A DNA stretch of 64,000 bases from Branchipolynoe longqiensis (Eukaryota > Annelida > Polychaeta > Phyllodocida > Polynoidae): the NCBI GenBank assembly GCA_030323885.1, contig CM059187.1:88145726-88209725 (forward strand). Direction: 5' to 3'. Below the pieces are notes generated by a model. It worked only from the letters and a program-made list of their open reading frames with translations, made no database searches and was not told the DNA's origin. The number at the start of each line of letters is the position of its first letter. Position 1 is the first letter of the stretch. Both the position numbers and the translations under genes were made by a program. Positions 9,965 to 21,075 of the stretch are shown here, piece after piece.

Positions 9965-11135
9965 CATATGAATGACTATATGGCACTCCAACAACAGTAG
10001 TACTGTACTAGCCACAGTACGTATTAGTATACTGGACCCAATAGTTACTACAACAATAGCCACGGTATTTATTACAGTATTATCACATTATTTACTAGGA
10101 TGGTATCCACAGTACTTAAAACAGTACTACCCACAGTATGTACAGCAATACTATCCACAGTACTTACATCCACAGTACTTACATCCACATCCACAGTACT
10201 TACAACAGAACTATTCAGAGTACTTGCTACAGGACTATCCACAATACTACAATAGTACTATCCATAGTAATTACAAGAGCACTACCCACAGTAATTAATA
10301 CAGTTCTAGCCACAGTACTTACAGCAGTATTGTGGCTATCCCTAGTACTTACATCAGTACTATCCAGAATAGTTATAACAGTGCTACTCATATTAATATC
10401 AACAGTACTGCCCACAGTACTTGAAACAGTACTATCCACAATATTTACAACAGAACTACTCACAATACTTACAACATTACTTACTAAGGGAGTACCTCAG
10501 TACTTATCTGGAGAACTAGCCACTGTAGTTACAACAGTACTACCCACAGCACTTAATCAGTACTACCCACAGTACTACCCACAGTACTTAATTATTACTG
10601 CCCACAGTACTTACTACAGTCCTACCCACAGTACTACCCACAATACTTAATCATTACTAGCCACAGTACTTACTACAGTACTACCCACAGTACTACCCAC
10701 AGTACTTAAGTATTACTACCCACAGTACTACCCACAGTAATTAATTATTACACCCACATTACTTACTATAGTACTACCCACAGTACTTAATCATTACTAG
10801 CCACATTACTTACTGCAGTACTACCCACAGTACTACCCACAGTACTACCCACAGTACTTGATCATTACTAGCCACAGTACTTACTACAGTACTACCCACA
10901 GTACTACCCACATCACTTAATCAGTACTACCCACAGTACTTACTACAGTATTGCCGACAGTACTACCCACGGTACTTAATCATTACTACCCAAAATACTT
11001 AATCATTACTACCCACAGTACTTACTACAATACTACCGACAGTACTACCCACATTACTTAATCATTACTACCCACAGTACTTACTACAGTACTACCCACA
11101 GTACTTACTACAGTACAACCCACAGTACTACCCGC
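9965..11135 (+). repeat. Minisatellite of CCCACAGTACTA / CAGTACTTACTA words
   Basis: About 1.17 kb of 12-15 bp units rich in the palindrome AGTACT, most regular from 10500 to 11120. The array ends 13 bp from the putative splice donor at 11147, so if that exon is real the array lies at the start of its first intron. Confidence 0.95.
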
Positions 11136-11147
11136 AGTTGCACTCAC

Positions 11148-11282
11148 CTGTTGGCGTCCGTGGCGGCGGGCCACGAGCAGCTCACCATGACGACGACAAA
11201 GAACCTCCAGAGGGGAGGCACCGTCCAGCGTCCCAGCTGTCCATTCATTTCACAGTCCGTGCTAGTTCTCCAACCCTTCATA
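11148..11282 (-). CDS. Candidate first coding exon (signal peptide) of an unidentified host gene
   Basis: On the minus strand an ATG at 11282-11280, or a second in-frame ATG at 11248-11246, opens a short frame. Its hydrophobic core LWRFFVVVMVSCSW is followed by PAATDAN, the shape of a secretory signal peptide with a plausible cleavage near ATDA. The frame meets an excellent splice donor CAG|GTGAGT (exon end 11148, intron phase 2), and reading on gives an immediate stop, as expected of an exon. Upstream on this strand lies a GC/CpG-rich tract fitting a promoter and 5' UTR. Downstream exons would lie left of 11147, beyond the minisatellites; I could not identify any. It could be chance; no protein family is recognisable from about 45 residues. 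Confidence 0.4.
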
Positions 11283-12720
11283 TTTCCGCGAAGTACCTGA
11301 TGGCGAATCCACCAGAGTTCGCCCAGTAACCTACAACACGCACCCAGAGATGACGGAGCAACTCTACAGCCTATCCATCCGCTGTACGGGTAGATGATGA
11401 TCGGTAAGTAAATATAATAGTCCGGTTTGCGTAGGTTTTTTTTTCCTCCGTCAGACCAGAAGGAAAATGGATAAGGAGGTCAGTTCAGTTGAAGATGTGT
11501 ACAAGGGCCATGTGCGACGCGCGCCATGTGTGTGTATGTATGTGTGCGCGCGCGGGTGTGTGTGGTGAGATGGTGAAGTGGCGGGGTAGGGGGGGGGACG
11601 CGGGTCTGGGTGCCCAGTGTCGTATTGCCTGGCGCTCCACACGTAGATAACACCAGTTCCTTTCCGGATCAGGGCCTCGTCGGGACAAAGTGCACCACCG
11701 TGTTTACCCTCCTTCTCCACATTCGGTCCTATGGCCCCCAAGGGGGGTGGGCAGCTTATTTTGATAGTCGCCGACCTGGGCGTGGCCGGTCGAGCACCTC
11801 ACGGCACTGCACAGCTGATTGTTCCTCGCCTGCGTCTGCCTTAACCAAGTTTTGTTTTGCGATGGTGTGTGTATATTATAGATGCCGACGTGCTCGCGGT
11901 GTTTCTTGTCGTGCACAATGCGCAACAGCCTATTCTGGCAGTGGCGATGGATAAGCCAGTCGAACCTTGCCGTGACTGACCCGACCCGCTCACTCTCCAC
12001 CACTAACCGTGTGCAAGAAAAAAAACCAACTCGCGTGGATTTACCACCGGTCCGCGCTGAGTTGAGTCAAGTGGCGGTAGTCAAGTGCCGATGGCTCGGT
12101 GTTGATGATGTGTGTGCCGCTTGTAGCTCGGGGCGGTTGTAGGAACCGCCCGTGACCAGCGCCACCAGAAGTAGGTACTGACATACACCCCACCCACTCT
12201 GCCTGGGCTCCCTGCTCCCTGCGCGCGCACCTCCTCCCCCCCACCCCCACCCCCTTGCCCCCACCCACACACTCACCCCTGGCCCAACTCCCGCACCGGC
12301 CGGCGGCACAGCGGATCCAAACCCACCCGAACCTCTTCACCGCTCACAGATGTAGGCCTGTGCATGCAGACTGCCACCACCACCTCCACCACGCACCCTC
12401 CCCCAAACCCCGCCCCACCTCACCTCACCCCGAACCAAACCATCCACACCTCCCAACACCCTCAAGAGCAGCTCGCTCTACTCAGGGCTGTATTTCCCAT
12501 CCTACTGTCCCGGGTTAACATCCACCGCTGCGGCTTGTTCGGAATACTTCGGCTGAGGTGCGCGGCGGGTGTAGACGAATAGATGTGGCACTATGGGTGT
12601 GTTGCTTTACGATTGCTGCATGCCGCTGCGGCTACAGTTTACACGGCACCAATGCATGGTGCTTTATGAAGCCCCTCGCCCCGGGTTCGTGGCTTTTACC
12701 CGCCGGTGCTAGCAGCTATG
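11283..12720. promoter_or_regulatory. GC/CpG-rich tract, possible CpG-island promoter region
   Basis: CpG dinucleotides are dense, for example around 11510-11600, 11760-11800, 11880-11960, 12130-12310 and 12540-12680, against an AT-rich background elsewhere. A C-rich simple tract lies at 12180-12480. No TATA box stands out. It sits upstream, on the minus strand, of the candidate exon at 11148-11282. Frames here are short or low-complexity and I support none as genes. Confidence 0.4.
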
Positions 12721-12789
12721 GGGGAGGGGAAGTCGCATTGTCTTTGTCCCGGCGTTGTTCTGCGAGGCCAAATAAACCTGCTGTCGGAC

Positions 12790-13160
12790 AGCAGTCCGCA
12801 CCCCGCAGCTTGCACCCCGCAGCCCGCAGCCCGCAGCCCGCAGCCCGCAGCCCGCACCCCGCAGCCCGCAGCCCGCAGCCTTCAGCCTGCACCCTGCAGT
12901 CCGCAGCCGGCAGCCCACACCCCGCAGCAGGACAGCCTGCACCCGGCAGTCCGCAGCCTGCAGCCCACACCCCGGAGCCTTCAGCCTGCAGCCCGCACCC
13001 CACAGTCTGCAGCCTGCGGTCCTCAGCCCACATCACGCAGCCCGCAGTCCGTAGCCTGCAACCCGCAGCCCACATCCCACACCCCGCAGTCCGCAGTCTG
13101 CAGCCCACAGCCCACAGCACACACCCTGCAGCCCACAGCCCACAGCACACACTCCACAGC
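12790..13160 (+). repeat. 7-mer repeat GCAGCCC / GCACCCC
   Basis: Near-perfect heptamers with substitutions such as GCAGTCC and CACAGCC. They grade directly into the next array. Confidence 0.95.
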
Positions 13161-14335
13161 CCTCACCCCGCACCCCTGACCCCTCACCCTGCACCCCTCA
13201 CCCCTGACCCATCACCCATCACCGATCATCCCTCACCCATCACCCATCACCCCTCACCCTTCACCTATCACCCCTCCTCCCGCACCCCACCCCTCTCACC
13301 CATCACCCTTCACCCCTCATCCCACAATCCTCACCCATCACCCATCACCCATCACCCCAGCCCCTCACCCCTCACCCCTCACTCCTCACCCCTCACCGAT
13401 CATCCCTCACCCATCACCCATCACCCATCACCCATCACCCCTCACCCCAATGCCCTCACTCCTCACCCATCACCCTACATCCATCACCCATCACTCATCA
13501 CCCATCACCCATCACTCCTCATCCCACACCCATCACCCATCACCCCACACCCCGCACACCCGCACCCCACACCTGTCAGCCAACACCCCTCACCCACTAC
13601 CCATCACCCATCACCCATCACCCATACCCCATCACCCCACACCTCTCACCCCTCATCCAACACCCATCACCCCTCACCCTGCACCCGTCACCCCACACCC
13701 CTCATCCATCACCCATCACCCCGCACCCCACCCTCTCATTCCTCACCCATGACCCATCATCCATGACCCCTCACCCATCATCCCTCACCCAACACCCCTC
13801 ACCCGTCACCCTTCACCCCTCACCCATCACCCCTCACCCATCACCCACCACCCATCGCCCATCACCCATAATGCCTCACCCCTCACCCCCCACCCATTAC
13901 GCATCACCTATCACCCCATCACCCCTCACCCATCACCCCTCACACCTCACCCCTCACCCATAACCCATCACCCATCACCCATCCCCATCACACATCAACC
14001 GTCACCCATCACCCCACCACCTCACCCCTCACCACTCACCCATCATCCCTCACCCATCACCCATCCCCCATCACCCCTCACCCATCAACTCAGCCCCTCA
14101 CCCCGCACCCCACACCCCGCACCCGCCACCCCACCACCCGCACCCCACACCCCAACCCCTTCACCCCTCACTCCTCATCCCACACCCATCACCCCTCACC
14201 CATCGCCCCTCACCCCTCACCCCTCAACCCTCACCCCTCACCCCTCACCCATCACCCATCACCCATCACCCATCACCCCTCACCCCACACCGCGCACCCC
14301 ACCCCCTCACCCTTCACCCCTCACCCCGCCCTGCC
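13161..14335 (+). repeat. 7-mer repeat TCACCCC / TCACCCA
   Basis: About 1.17 kb of heptamers TCACCCM with scattered CACACCC, GCACCCC and TCATCCC variants. The same period as the preceding GCAGCCC array suggests one array whose unit drifted. Long Pro/His/Ser/Thr frames here are artefacts. Confidence 0.95.
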
Positions 14336-14561
14336 GGCTAGCTGCGCGCGGCGGGCCAGTGTCGACAGAAGACCAGCCGATCAAACACCAAGCGCCCGGT
14401 CCCAGCAGCTTGACGGCGTCTAGATTACATGGCTCGAACTCTGTGTAATTCTGCATAGCTGGCGATATCTACTGGATATGGGTTGGGTGGGATTTGTTTG
14501 TGTTTTTTTTACTTTTATTATTTCTGTCTGTGTAAATATACATACTGAAATGAATGTGCAT
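14336..14561. other. Short spacer, GC-rich then AT-rich
   Basis: Nothing recognised. It ends at the target duplication of the MITE at 14571. Confidence 0.4.
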
Positions 14562-14570
14562 TGCATTATC

Positions 14571-14988
14571 TAGATAAAAGATTCACCCGGTACTTGTAGT
14601 ACACGGTTGAAAGACAACGTAGTCTAAATACGGGTGAAAATGGTGTTAGTATGGAACAAGAAGTAGAATGCCTGGCACCAGTGTCAAATGGTTACTTATA
14701 TCAGCACAGAGTTGGTGAAATGGGAGAGAATGCAAAAAGACAAGATGGCGGCCAGAGAACGCCATCGATTTCACTTTTAAATTGCATTAAAGTCTATGTT
14801 TTATTATATTTTCCAACTCAAAAGTAGCGGGTAGACATGAAGACATATACAAAGAATAAATGTTGCTTCTTAGATTGTGAAATTAGGCTCTCATAAAGAC
14901 TCATTTCATTAGCCCGATTTTTTGACTATTTTTATATAAGGGTGATTTTCACCCCTGTACTGGAAGTACAGGGTGAATCTTTTATCTA
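14571..14988 (+). mobile_element. MITE family M1, copy 1 (418 bp, 9-bp target duplication)
   Basis: Terminal inverted repeats begin TAGATAAAAGATTCACCC and include the small palindrome GTACTTGTAGTAC; the right end mirrors them (14955-14988). Perfect 9-bp target duplications TGCATTATC lie at 14562-14570 and 14989-14997. The interior holds AAGATGGCGGCCAGAGAACG and is non-coding. A second copy in reverse orientation lies at 56908-57313. A 9-bp duplication fits Mutator-like transposons, but no transposase is present to prove it. Confidence 0.93.
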
Positions 14989-15220
14989 TGCATTATCATG
15001 CCAGCCTAAATGTGCACAGTGAATGGCGTTTGCATTGTCCTCATCTCCGAGTAGTAAGTAAATCTCCATACCGACTAGTGACTCGTGGAAAATATGCATG
15101 CTGAAATATTTATGTTTTCCCCTAATCTCTATGTGAAACTGCTTTGTGCGAAATTCTATTTGAATCTACATGGTTAGTAACTATATCTGAATCTCTAATG
15201 AAATCACCTCTGTGTTAACT

Positions 15221-15632
15221 GCCTGTCACACTATGTCGGATTGAGCAACGGACAGAATTATCTAGTCCGGTGGTATTGGGGCATGATAAGTATCAAAATG
15301 TATTAAAATGTGTCAAAATGTTGCGATATCAGGTCAAAGGCTACCGGACGAACGGACATGAAATGGACATGAAACAGACATGAAACGTACATGAATGGAT
15401 AGCCAACGGATGATAAGCAGACTAAACAGACTCAAACCGGACAAGAACCGTAGACGTCAATCCGGCAGCATCCATTCCAAGTTTTGTGCATGTTCAAAAC
15501 TTGTAATGGATTGGGCCGGATATCAACAGATATGCAACAGATATGCAACGGACATAAACCGGACTTTGCTGGATATCAACGGACTTTGTTCGGTTTCTTT
15601 CCATTTCCCCAATCCGGTGACGTGTGACAGGC
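15221..15632 (+). mobile_element. MITE with GCCTGTCACAC ends and short-word interior
   Basis: The left end GCCTGTCACACTATGTCGGA and the right end, read on the other strand, GCCTGTCACACGTCACCGGA match over about 20 bp. The interior repeats words such as GGACATGAAAC, CGGATATCAAC and AGATATGCAAC. Related end sequences occur at 36248-36877 and 59404-59856 and, more distantly, at 27001-27866. Confidence 0.7.
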
Positions 15633-16185
15633 ACTTTGATCTGCATAGCAACTCACATCTATTTCTTGTTCACCTCTGTGAAATCTGCATCCTGAAATAA
15701 GTGTGTATTTACATTGTCTCTGCGGAACTCTGCATTTGCATCATCTCTCTGGGAATCAATCTGCATTGGCATATCCAATATAGGAACTTGCATAGCAACT
15801 GCTGTCTCCTGGTTTCTGATTTTCTGTACAATATTCATGAAGCTCATCGGCATTTTGTCAGCATTTCTGTTAAATCTGCATTGCTATCACCCTTGTATGA
15901 ATCTGAGACGACTCAGAGGCTCCCCGTGAACGGAAATAAGCCAAAAGGCGTCTCCGAGGCATCTCGGGGGTGTCTCGGAGGCGTACCCTGAACGCGTGTA
16001 ACCGGAAGTGGGGCGATTATTCCTCCGCGGTACAGCCTTCATGACAGACCATATTCTTTAAGCCCATGTTGAACCATAAACACATGGTTCTCGATGACCA
16101 AGCCTGGTGGATGTGTTGCCGTGTATTTACTTTTTAATTGGATTGAAATTAAATCATGCTACATCAATAATTTGCCTAGTCTGAT
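15633..16185. other. No gene seen
   Basis: Mixed sequence. A small region at 15905-16010 repeats GGCGTCTCCGAGGCATCTCG-like words in both orientations and may be another foldback remnant. Confidence 0.4.
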
Positions 16186-16189
16186 GGTT

Positions 16190-16505
16190 TTAGTTTCTGT
16201 CATTTTCTGAGATAAATATATTAGGTTGATCGTTATTATCTACCTTACTTTAGTTTGAAGTAAACTCTGTTTTAAATGGCTAACTTTTCAAAGAGGGCAA
16301 ATTAATGTTGGCAAGCACGCCAAAGCCCTGACACCATAGGCTTCTGCAGTAACAGGTTCTATTAAATTGCCTCAGTATCCCTTTCGATGTGGTGACAAAT
16401 GCTTAATGAGTGCACCACTATCTACGTTAGATATGTAGAATCAAATATAGGTAATTACTTTGGTTTTGAAAATTTGAAGTTTTCATTGGACTATACAGCT
16501 TTAAT
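16190..16505 (+). repeat. Interspersed repeat family E, copy 2
   Basis: Long match to 3897-4230, for example TTTCTGTCATTTTCTGAGAT, CTGACACCATAGGCTTCTGC and TTTTCATTGGACTATACAGC. An internal deletion distinguishes it from copy 1. Confidence 0.8.
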
Positions 16506-16737
16506 TAAGGTTCTACTTCCAGTATGTACAGCATAGCCATATACATAGAATTGCATGGCCAAAGGTCTGACGACTGGCTTGGTGGGTACCAACTTTGTGT
16601 TCTCTAAAGTGGCATATTAGGTGCGCACTGAATAGATAGATGTTGATGAGATGGTATCGGTGACTTCCTCTTCCAAGGTTCGAATATAGCACTGACACTG
16701 GTCAATATCCAATGAAGGTGAGGTGGCCATAGCTAGA

Positions 16738-16820
16738 TGACCAGTACCGTGTTGGGTCTTACAGAGCATAACAATATAATAATTCCCTTCCATATCTTTA
16801 TTCACGCGTATATCCTCGAT
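16738..16820 (+). repeat. Interspersed repeat family F, left copy flanking YR element 1
   Basis: The 44 bases at 16757-16800, beginning TCTTACAGAGCATAACAATA, recur identically at 20611-20654. Related but diverged sequence is at 27903-28000, 46810-46880 and 53205-53285. It may be the terminal repeat of the YR retrotransposon lying between the two identical copies. Confidence 0.7.
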
Positions 16821-16999
16821 ATGCCTCCCGCTGGTGTTCTGGGAATTATTGAATCACTGGTTCCAGTGGGTTCGAATCCACTAGGTGGCGCCTCCACCCC
16901 CGCCCCCCTCCTCCTCCCCTTCCCTAGGGTTCTGGAATCGGTGGACCCAATTCTGCCTCGGATGTCACCGGAACCAGTCGCCTCCCTCCCCTGCTCTGC

Positions 17000-17162
17000 C
17001 TGTGTGTGAGTTATGAACTGATAAACTATTTGTGCTATCACCAATGCGTGCTGCTGTCACCTCGTTTTCTAGTCTGGCTTACTATGCCTAAGGAATAGTT
17101 CTGCCCTGAAGATTTGCACACATGCCAGCACACAGTGAGTTATGAACTGATAAGCTATTTTT
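17000..17162 (+). repeat. Direct repeats of TGAGTTATGAACTGATAA
   Basis: The word TGAGTTATGAACTGATAA(A/G)C occurs near 17009 and 17139, and diverged versions at 17548 and 17607 lie within the neighbouring array. Confidence 0.6.
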
Positions 17163-18070
17163 GCCTGTGAACATTGTGTGTACATTTCGCCGGGAACCAC
17201 AGCTAAGTAATACGTCGTGTTGGTACTTGTGGAGGTGGTAGCGGGCATTTTGTACCGCTGCTGGCCGGTGTAGCATGCAAGGTCGGGTGCGGACATTTTG
17301 TGTACATTTCACCAGGAACCACAGATAAGTATACGTCGTGTTAGTACTTGTGGAAGTAGTGGCGGACATTTTGTACTGCCGGTGGCCGGTGTAGTAGGCA
17401 AGGTCGGAGGCAGACATTTTGTGTACATTTCACCAAGAAGCAGCTAAGTAATACGTCGTGTTAGTACTGACTATTGGCTGTCACCTACAATTTTCGTCTA
17501 AGGAATGGTGTTGACCTGAGGAGTTTGCACACACACCGGCACACAGTGATTTATAAACTGATAAACTATTTTTTGCTGTCACCGACACGTGCTACCAGTG
17601 ACGGCATACAGTCAGTTATAAACTGATAAACTATTTGCTGTACGTCGTGTTAGTACTTCTGGAAGTAGTGGCGGACATTTTGTACTGCCTGGCCGGTGTG
17701 GCGTGAAAGGTCGGAGGCAGACATTTTGTGTACATTTCACCAAGAACCACAGCTAAGTTATGTCGTGTTAGTACTTGTGGAGGTAGTGGCGGACATTTTG
17801 TACTGCCGCGGGCCGGTTGTGGCGTGCAAGGTCGGAGGCGAACATTTTGTGTACATTTCGCCACGAACCACAGCTAAGTAATACATCGTGTTAGTACTTG
17901 TGAAAGTGATGGCGGACATTTTGTACTGCCGGTGGCCGGTGTGGTGTGCAAGGTCGGAGGCGGACATTTTGTGTACATTTCGCCAAGAACCACAGCTACG
18001 TAATACATCATGTTAGTACTTGCGGAAGTAGTGGCGGACATTTTGTACTGCCATTGGCCAGTGTGGCGTG
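17163..18070 (+). repeat. Tandem array of a ~121-bp unit (about seven copies)
   Basis: Units beginning ACATTTTGTGTACATTTC and containing GTCGTGTTAGTACTTGTGG and GGCGGACATTTTGTACTGCC recur at about 17163, 17293, 17413 (cut short), 17641, 17722, 17843 and 17965. A 172-bp insertion breaks the array at 17468-17640. It leads directly into the gag region of YR element 1, so it may be that element's 5' leader. Confidence 0.85.
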
Positions 18071-19570
18071 CATTGGTTGAAGCGAATTGTCGGTGGATTT
18101 GGACTTTGAGGACGCGTCGTTGGACGACTGCAGACGCGTAATTCAGCACATTGCCTATATATCGAGTAAAGCACGCGCAGATAGGTTTTGTATGCGGCTC
18201 ATGTCAGTTATGATGATTCTGTGAGAAAGGATGCATTGAAGGACGGCTTCGGCGCTGGAGCAGCAGAGCACGCGTTGTATCATTACGCGTTCGAGAATAT
18301 TTGAACGCGTAAAGACAATGCAGGGGGGTCAGTCGACGGGGCGAACGCCTATACAAAAGACGGTAAACGCCCATGTTACGCCTACAATAAGGACGCCGGC
18401 TGCCCCGCTATGTCTTCAGACTGCCCGTACGGCCATTGCTGTTCGAAGTGTGGCTCTACGTCTCATAAATCAGTATCGTGTAAAAAATATAAAATAAATA
18501 AAAAATGATTCGCAGCTTCAGGTGACCGCCGGTCTGGCTACACGCCAGCCAATTGTTTTGCTGAGGGACTAGTAGAATCGTTTGGTGACTGCCCTATAGT
18601 TAGCGACCAGGTCACTGAAGTTTCTCTAGTTACGTCAAATATTCAAGACTTACCGGTTAGAGTTGCAGCCATTGCTAGCCAGGCTATTTTGGGCTTGGTC
18701 GCCACTGCACTCAGTCCAAAAACCAGGCAGTTAGAGGAGGAGGTGCATAATTTAGAGGTGACAGATAAAGAGAGCCATTCAAGACCGAAGTCGAAGGCAA
18801 CGAGGTGCCATCGCCGGCGAACACGTTCGTCGTCGACCTCGTCCAGTGACCGAACCCCAAGCCGTGAACGCAGATTGAAAAGTAAGTGGTCACTGAAGCG
18901 CCATACAAAAGACCACAAAAGCGTCCTGAAATTGAACCCACACGAATTGGTTGAAGCGAATTGTCGGTGGACTTTGAGGACACGTCGTTGGACGACTGCA
19001 GGAGCGTAATTAGCACATTGCCTATATATCGAGTAAAGCACGCGCAGATAGGTTTTGTATGTGGCTCATGTCAGTTATGATAATTCTGTGAGAAAGGATG
19101 CGTTGAAGGACGGCTTCGACGCTTTCGGCGCTGGAGCAGCAGAGCACGCGTTGTATCATTACGCGTTCGAGAATATTCGAACGCATAAAGGCAATGCAGG
19201 GGGGTCAGTCTACGGGGCGAATGTCTATACAAAAGATGGTAAACACCCATGCTACGCGTACAAAAAGGACGCCGGCTACATCTTCAGACTGCACGTACGG
19301 CCATTGGTGTTTGAAGTGTGGCTCTACGTCTCATAAATCAGTATCATGTAAAAAAGAAGGATTCGCAGCTTCAGGTGACCGCCGGTCTGGCTACGCGCCA
19401 ACCAATTGTTTTGCTGAGGGACTAGTAGAATCGTTTGGGGACTGCCCTATAATTAGCGACCAGGTCACTGAAGTTCTCTAGTTGCGTCAAATATTCAAGA
19501 CTTTCCGGTGGGAGTTGCAGCCATTGCTAGCCAGGCTATTTTGGACTTGCCCACCACTGCACTCATGACT
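18071..19570 (+). pseudogene. YR retrotransposon 1: gag region, duplicated in tandem, decayed
   Basis: Two diverged copies of one ~650-bp segment start at about 18071 and 18949, both with GGTTGAAGCGAATTGTCGGT. Each encodes a retroelement zinc knuckle: CSKCGSTSHKSVSC at 18440-18481 and CLKCGSTSHKSVSC at 19308-19349, a CX2CX4HX4C spacing typical of Gag. Between them, 18717-18948 encodes a Ser/Arg-rich stretch (RRRTRSSSTSSSDRTPSRER). Frames are broken by indels and stops throughout. The knuckle matches the one in YR element 2 at 30960-31001, so both belong to related lineages. Confidence 0.75.
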
Positions 19571-19879
19571 GCGCACGATGGTCCAATTACTCATGACCTT
19601 CTGCCTGGATGCGTTCTACCGTCGGCCGACTGGCTAACAATCACCGACTTGGGACTTACTTAGAACTTTCTGCTACGGACAGTTCACATAATAACAATAT
19701 TAAGACATTTAAAGTATCAGCTCTTTTAATGCGGGTCAGTGTGCCTGCGTTCATTTTATTGCAGAATGTTCAACACAGTTAAAACCATCCCGTCTGTTTT
19801 TTGTGAGTTATGTTTCAGAGGTGTTTTGGACTGGAACTAGTCTTATATTTTACACAGTATTATTTTTGGTTTCCACGTT

Positions 19880-20100
19880 ATCAATATTAATTGTCCCAGT
19901 CAGTGTTCGGCTCCGGCTGCATTTAAGTTAAGTTCAGACGAAAAGACATTTATTCGGGATAAGCTGTTGGATGAGTTGCGATCAGGTTATATCAGTCCGG
20001 TTACGCGTCGCCCGGACTGCATCCATAATGTGTTTTGTGTCCCTAAGTTGAGCTCGGGATACAGTCTTGCAACGGGACATGGAGCTTTTGCAACAACAGT
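19880..20100 (+). pseudogene. YR retrotransposon 1: N-terminal reverse-transcriptase fragment
   Basis: The frame around 19936-20051 reads KLLDELRSGYISPV, then CIHNVFCVPK. Element 2 has KLLKELHDGRISSV and CVHNNFAVPK in the same arrangement at 31710-31800. The remainder of RT and the RNase H are missing between here and the recombinase fragment at 20289. Confidence 0.65.
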
Positions 20101-20288
20101 ACTACTAGCCTAGTTCCATCGTGACGCGTAGCACGCAAGTACGCATGTACATGCGGTTCATTGACGAGTTCGCCGGTCTGCTTCATCCAACTCCATGTCC
20201 GCCGACGCAAGTCGCGTTGTATATAACGTGGTTATCCAAATTTTAAAAATATTCTTCAGTAACCAATTATCTAAATCCGTAAAAGAAA

Positions 20289-20620
20289 ATGTTTAAGGCT
20301 GAGGGAGTGGACGCAATTGATTATCAATCACACATTATTAAAACTGTCCTTGGGGGAGCCAAGCGCAAACTAGGGTGCGCGGTTAAAACAGCGGCTCCTA
20401 TATTGCTGAAAGAATTAATAACTATTTTTTCCTATTTTCGTCCTTCCCCGGTCATACTGCCACCAGGGCGGTGCTTTTGATGGGATTCCGTGCGTTATTA
20501 AGAAAATGTCAAAGTACAGCTTCCGATTCTATGCTTTTGCGGGGAGATTTTAAATTGTATGATTGGGGAGTCATTGTAACGGTCAGAAAGTCAAAAACTA
20601 TCCAGTTCCATCTTACAGAG
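20289..20620 (+). pseudogene. YR retrotransposon 1: tyrosine recombinase fragment
   Basis: IDYQSHIIKTVLGGAKRKLG and LPKELLVMFS-like wording match element 2 at 33420-33540 (IDYNEHIIKTVLGGVKRVLG). GFRALLRKCQSTASDS, containing the first catalytic Arg region, follows after a frameshift, then VRKSKTIQ with the Lys strand. The sequence then jumps into family F repeat at 20611, so the HxxR box and catalytic Tyr are gone. Confidence 0.75.
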
Positions 20621-20690
20621 CATAACAATATAATAATTCCCTTCCATATCTTTATACTCGCATAATATGGTATACATCACATATACATAT
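20608..20690 (+). repeat. Interspersed repeat family F, right copy flanking YR element 1
   Basis: Identical over 44 bp to 16757-16800. Its extension TATACTCGCATAATATGG resembles sequence near 46855 and 53248. Confidence 0.75.
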
Positions 20691-21075
20691 CCACAGTGCT
20701 ACACACACTATCACTATCAGTACAATCATCAGTACAAATAGATTATATGTTGATTGATTGCAGCTGGGTTTTAACGCTGCGTCGGCAAGAAGGGCCATGC
20801 TCTTGGCAAAAAGCTAATAGTATTTATGTTGTCAGTCATGTCAATTAAATTCACATGCCTAGGTCAAAACTTACACGAAATTCCGAAATGGTTAGACCCA
20901 TTTCAAATGGTAACATATCTGATACAATTTTGATGTGGTTAGACTTGTGTCAACTGATGCCGAAATCTAACTCTGAAGAAATAGCCAAAATTACAGGAGC
21001 CACTATAGCTCAGTTGTTTTTAGGAACGTAAAGATTTGTTTGCGATTTACATTAGTAAAAATGCCTTGCATGCTA
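20691..21075. other. No gene seen
   Basis: AT-rich spacer with no recognisable repeat or coding feature. Confidence 0.4.

Noticed and set aside
12558..13766. 402-codon plus-strand frame rich in Pro, His, Ser and Ala
   Set aside because: Mostly translation of the heptamer arrays, and all three frames look alike.
17163..18070. ~121-bp repeats considered as LTRs
   Set aside because: They are head-to-tail in one cluster rather than flanking an element, with no TG...CA ends or primer-binding site.
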